Assembly (NCBI GenBank): GCA_038502055.1
Contig: JAXRKN010000044.1
Location: 8,998,501-9,062,500 of the forward strand
Direction: 5' to 3'
Length of the DNA: 64,000 bases
From: Tanytarsus gracilentus
Taxonomy: Eukaryota > Arthropoda > Insecta > Diptera > Chironomidae
The stretch's first letter is position 1, and every line of letters begins with the position of its first letter. Of this stretch, positions 62,408-64,000 are shown piece after piece. The translations under genes and the position numbers were made by a program. The notes below the pieces were generated by a model, which saw only the letters and a list, made by a program, of their open reading frames with translations, did not search any database and was not told the DNA's origin.

Positions 62408-63985
62408 ATGGAAACAACAGTAAGTTAATTCAACTTAAATACGATTAAAATCATTAATTAACGTTCGTAATGTCATCAGGATGCAAATTTCATTGTCGAA
62501 GGCTCCGCAAAAATCTTCAATGCCGGCAAAGTTTTTTATAATCCAGTTCAGGAATTTAATCGCGATCTTTCCATATGTGTTCTCAATACGTTCTTCGAAA
62601 TTCTTAAAGAGGAAAAGCAATTTAAGGACGAGAATCCTAAGAAGCGGGAAAAAGTGCGAGAAACGCCGTCAAAATTGAGAATTTTAGAAGCTTTAGCTGC
62701 AACTGGACTCAGGAGTATCCGATATGCGAAGGAAGTAGAGGGATTTGATGAAATTATCGCTAATGACTTGAGTGATGAGGCTGTTGAGATGATGAAGCGA
62801 AATATCGTTGCTAATGAAGTGGAAGGTCGAGTCGTATCGAGTCATGCTGACGCTATGTAAGTTTTACACGTAATTAACTTAATTCGTATTCTTTACATCC
62901 TTCAATTATAGGACACTAATGTATACATCGACGTCGCTTAGTAATCGCTTCACGGTAATTGATCTTGATCCATATGGAAGTCCAAATAGATTTCTCGATG
63001 GTGCCATTCAGTCGATAGATGACGGCGGATTGTTACTCGTCACTGCAACAGACATGGCGGTATTCGCTGGAAATACACCGGAAGCGTGTATCGTTAAATA
63101 TGGCTCAGTTCCTCTTCGCACGAAAGCATGCCATGAGATGGGCTTAAGAATTCTATTGAGATGCATTGAAGGACACGCAAATCGTTATGGTCGATACATC
63201 CAGCCACTTCTCAGTCTCAGCATCGATTTCTATCTTCGAGTATTTGTGAGAGTCTATAGTGGTCAATTTCAATGTAAAATGAGTGCCACCAAGCAATCGA
63301 TGGTCTTCCAGTGTACTGGCTGCGACACAATCACCTTTCAGCCTCTATCAGTTAGAAAAATTAACAGAGACAATCCGAATTCAGTGAAATTTTCACTTCC
63401 AACTGGCCCTTTCGTGTCAACAAATTGTGTACATTGCAATCATAGACATCACATGGGCGGTCCAGTATGGTCGGATCCGATTCATGATGCTGAGTTTTTA
63501 AAAAAATTGATGACTGTCGTTAAATCGGAAAGGGGCAGACAACTTGGGACTTTTAATAGAATTAATGGAATGATTTCAGTGGTGCAAGAGGAGCTGCATG
63601 ATATTCCACTCTACTATCGCATTGACTCACTTTGCTGTACGCTAAAACTGGAAGCTGTACCTCAACTCAAAATGCGATCGGTGCTCTTGAATGAAGGCTA
63701 TCGAGTTTCTCTCTCGCATGCTTGTAAAAATTCTCTTAAAACTGACGCACCTATGTCAGTTATTTGGGACATTCTGAGATCATGGTCGAAAACACATCCA
63801 GTCAATCCTTCTCGATTCCACGATGGAATGCCATTAAAAATGATAATGTCGAAAGAACCAGAAAAAGATTATGATTTTGACAAATACAACCCTAAAGCCA
63901 ATCCACCTAGTAGGCAAGAGTCGCTTTCGAGATATCAACTAAATCCGGCAGCAATGTGGGGTCCCGGAACGCGAGCTACATTAAT
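62408..63985 (+). CDS. Trmt1: tRNA (guanine26-N2)-dimethyltransferase, 3' truncated by the window
   Basis: Exons are 62408-62419 (only METT), 62480-62856 and 62912-63985. The last ends at a GTGAGT donor in phase 2, so the gene runs off the window; about 487 residues are visible, against about 659 in human TRMT1. The protein adds one or two methyl groups to G26 of tRNAs using S-adenosylmethionine. Family hallmarks are VFYNPVQEFNRDLS (near residues 22-36), the SAM-binding LEALAATGLRS (73-83), the catalytic-region IDLDPYGSP (146-154), TDMAVFAGN (about 176-184) and the KYGSVPLRTKACHEMGLRIL stretch. Two CxxC pairs (264/267 and 302/305) fit the zinc site, and HACKN.LKTDAP and NP.A.WGP match the C-terminal domain. 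What remains outside the window should be the C-terminal zinc-finger end. Introns are 60 and 55 nt. The visible start has no mitochondrial targeting peptide, unlike the long human form. Confidence 0.96.
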
Positions 63986-64000
63986 GTGAGTTTGATTCAT

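Noticed and set aside
1..64000. CRISPR arrays, bacterial operons, phage or viral genes
   Set aside because: No direct-repeat/spacer pattern, no Shine-Dalgarno-led gene runs and no viral protein signatures were seen; all recognised genes are intron-split animal genes.

Overview
The window looks like nuclear DNA of an insect, most likely a dipteran, and probably a nematoceran given the very AT-rich, microsatellite-rich non-coding sequence. The recognisable genes are split by GT..AG introns of 44 nt to several kb. Protein families that are clearly present are animal or eukaryotic: a Codanin-1 homologue (Drosophila discs lost), a Vti1a SNARE, a mitochondrial ribosome-associated ICT1/mL62-type peptidyl-tRNA hydrolase and the tRNA m2,2G26 methyltransferase TRMT1. 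There is no bacterial, phage or CRISPR signature. The species cannot be named from this sequence.

Layout. Bases 1 to about 32.8 kb are a gene desert in which I find no supportable host gene. It does hold a diverged foldback (MITE-like) element at about 8.53-9.03 kb, a broken minus-strand reading frame rich in charged, coiled-coil-like sequence right beside it (9.32-9.84 kb), and a GC-rich hairpin at 10.05 kb. Bases 32.8-44.1 kb carry a ten-exon Codanin-1 gene on the plus strand; its 5' coding exon is not identified. It converges, across 0.93 kb, on a minus-strand gene for a predicted small secreted protein. That gene's last three exons lie at 45.0-47.2 kb, and its signal-peptide exon is proposed at 57.83-57.88 kb, joined through a 14-nt microexon at 48.36 kb.

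Bases 59.7-64.0 kb form a compact cluster: Vti1a, mRpL58/ICT1 and an unrecognised small basic protein, all on the minus strand, then Trmt1 on the plus strand. The last two are divergent and share an interval of about 280 bp with an arthropod Inr-like TCAGTG on each strand. Trmt1 runs off the right edge.

Functionally these are unrelated housekeeping genes (histone chaperone control, endosome-Golgi fusion, mitochondrial ribosome rescue, tRNA modification) plus one insect-type secreted protein; no pathway cluster or novel defence or biosynthetic system is evident. The most interesting leads are the foldback element with the neighbouring broken ORF, the conserved ASF1-binding-like motif in the fly Codanin, the microexon model, and the orphan protein divergent from Trmt1. 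All gene models were made by hand from splice sites and reading frames, without alignment or transcript evidence.
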